Shown one piece after another: positions 62,813 through 64,000 of a stretch of DNA of 64,000 nt. The stretch's first letter is position 1. The number at the start of each line of letters is the position of its first letter. The position numbers were made by a program, and so were the translations under genes. This DNA comes from Mercurialis annua (Eukaryota; Streptophyta; Magnoliopsida; Malpighiales; Euphorbiaceae). Below the pieces are notes generated by a model. It had not been told where the DNA came from, ran no database searches, and saw nothing but the letters and a program-made list of their open reading frames with translations. Where the stretch lies: positions 7,827,001 through 7,891,000 of the forward strand of contig NC_065573.1 of NCBI RefSeq assembly GCF_937616625.2. The letters run 5' to 3'.

Positions 62813-63146
62813 TCATGGTCAAAGTCCCACTTTGGTCATTGTTCTCTTCATTTTATTACAAATTAACCTTTAAACTTTTTTTTTGCTCACTTTAGTCCAT
62901 AACTAAATTAATTAATACTTATATCATAACGTATACGTATTATTTATATCCAATAAATAATACGACCCAAGAATTTACATTTTCCCGTCAAAAACTTATA
63001 ATTTCCCTTCTTGAGACGTAATTGGCTAAATTATCACTTTAGTCCCTAAACTCTATTTTGTGACTTTCTTGACATTTTTCCTTTTAATTCCAATTCCAAT
63101 TTTAGAAATGAAATATAATATTAATTTCCTCGCTATAATCTTTTCC

Positions 63147-64000
63147 GAAATGCTTGGATTTGTTTTGTAACGTGTGTAAACGTTTGGCTTAAATTCCTGA
63201 AAATGTGAGACGCTTGAATTTGTTTCGGCACGTTTGTAAACGTTTGCTTAAATTGCTAAAAAGGTGAAACGCTTGGATTTGTTTTCTAACGTCTGTAAAC
63301 GTTTGGCTTAAATTACTAAAAAGGGTAAACGCTTGGTTTTGTTTCGTAACGTATGTAAAGGTTTGGCTTAAATCGCTAATAATGTGAACGTTTGGATTTG
63401 TTTTGTAACTTTTTAAACGTTTTGTTTTTTTCGTAATGTTTGCATACGTTTGGCTTAAATCGCTAAGAAGGCGAAACGTTTGGCTTAAATTGCTAAAAAG
63501 GCGAAACGTTTGGATTTGTTTCGTAACGTTTGTAAACGTTTTGCTTAAATTGATAAAAAGGTGAAACGTTTGCATTTATTTCGTAACGTTTGTAAACGTT
63601 TGGCTTAAATTGCTAAAAAGGAGAAACGTTTGAAATTTTGTAACGTTTGTAAACGTTTGGCTTAAATTGCTAAAAAGGTGAAACACTTGGATTTGTTTCG
63701 TAACGTTTGTTAACGTTTGGCTTAAATTGCTAAAAAGGTGAAACGTTTGGATTTGTTTTGTAACTTTAAATGTTTGGTTTTTTTTGTAACGTTTGTAAAC
63801 GTTCGGCATAAAGCGCTAAAAAGGTGAAACGCTTGGATTTGTTTTCTAACGTTTGTAAACATTTGGCTTAAATTGCTAAAAAGGTGAAACGCTTGGTTTT
63901 GTTTGGTAACGTATGTAAAAGTTTGGCTTAAATCGCTAAAAATTTGAACGTTTGGATTTGTTTTGTAACGTTTTAAGCGTTCCATTTTGTTTCGTTACGT
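63147..64000 (-). repeat. 60-bp satellite in inverted orientation
   Basis: From about 63147 the satellite reads as the reverse complement: GCTTGGATTTGTTTTGTAAC, then AAACGTTTGGCTTAAAT, then TGCTAAAAAGGTGAAACG. About fourteen monomers reach the window end, several shortened (for example TTTTGTAACTTTTTAAACG). Apart from the 25-bp scrap at 16774 this is the only minus-oriented satellite in the window. It begins exactly where the truncated LTR-type element stops. Confidence 0.96.

Larger units (their letters stand above)
60871..63146. mobile_element. LTR-type element, right end missing (2.3 kb)
   Basis: Satellite stops at GATTTAAGC and TGTCACGACCCAAATTATTG begins, followed by GTAACCGGCGCTAGGGAATG and AAACCCGTAGCAAG. 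This is the same terminal block as the element at 434 but less decayed. Two other collinear motifs are CCCAATAGGTAGC (near 61688; CCCATTAGGTAGC near 1203) and CAACTCACTG (near 61870; CAAACTCACTG near 1324). The GGGGTATTACA-type right end is absent and no copy of the adjoining TAAGC duplication follows. The element instead runs into satellite of the opposite orientation near 63147. No gag or pol coding is recognisable. It is probably a truncated LTR of the same broad family, broken during the rearrangement that reversed the satellite. Confidence 0.72.

Noticed and set aside
1..64000. tRNA, rRNA or conserved small-RNA genes
   Set aside because: No cloverleaf-compatible A/B box pair or rDNA sequence was recognised on either strand by reading; a covariance-model scan was not possible here.

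Overview
This 64 kb window holds no gene that I can support. It is almost entirely a tandem satellite DNA with a monomer of about 60 bp, interrupted by three transposable-element insertions. The element types point to a flowering-plant nuclear genome: long LTRs with TG..CA-type ends and the CCGGCGCTAGGG motif, and a Mutator-like foldback element with a 9-bp target-site duplication. The satellite type points to heterochromatin. I cannot name the species, and the sequence alone does not say whether the locus is pericentromeric, subtelomeric or an interstitial knob.

Layout: (1) 1-433, satellite, plus orientation. (2) 434-3326, a 2.9 kb probable solo LTR with a perfect 5-bp target duplication, CCTTC. 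(3) 3332-27067, old, heterogeneous satellite with several-kb duplicated blocks, a deletion-type junction carrying a 25-bp inverted scrap (16774-16798) and a 605-bp tandem duplication. (4) 27077-28229, a 1153-bp non-autonomous Mutator-like foldback element flanked by the 9-bp duplication TTACGAAAC; its centre is an array of small hairpins. (5) 28239-31164, divergent satellite. (6) about 31165-48267, a young higher-order repeat: five nearly identical head-to-tail copies of a unit of about 3420 bp (57 monomers). (7) 48268-60870, satellite with two copies of a unit of about 3287 bp plus a third partial copy. (8) 60871-63146, a related LTR element that has lost its right end. (9) 63147-64000, the same satellite in the opposite orientation.

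The monomer reads as six decamers: CAAACGTTTA, CAAACGTTAC, GAAACAAATC, CAAACGTTTC, ACCTTTTTAG, CGATTTAAGC. Decamers 1, 2 and 4 are near-copies of each other. Ten-bp and 20-bp gains and losses recur, so the monomer appears to have grown from a 10-bp unit and still slips in steps of 10. Much of the variation is CG to TG or CA, as expected of methylated DNA.

Because 60 is a multiple of three, the satellite gives chance open frames of up to 234 codons (a 20-residue repeat) on both strands; I treat these as non-coding. The most interesting observations are the five-copy higher-order array with a mosaic of shared variants between copies, the orientation switch at a truncated LTR element near 63147, the foldback element built of nested palindromes, and the arrays of 14-bp near-palindromes with a common CGTTCG core in both LTR elements.
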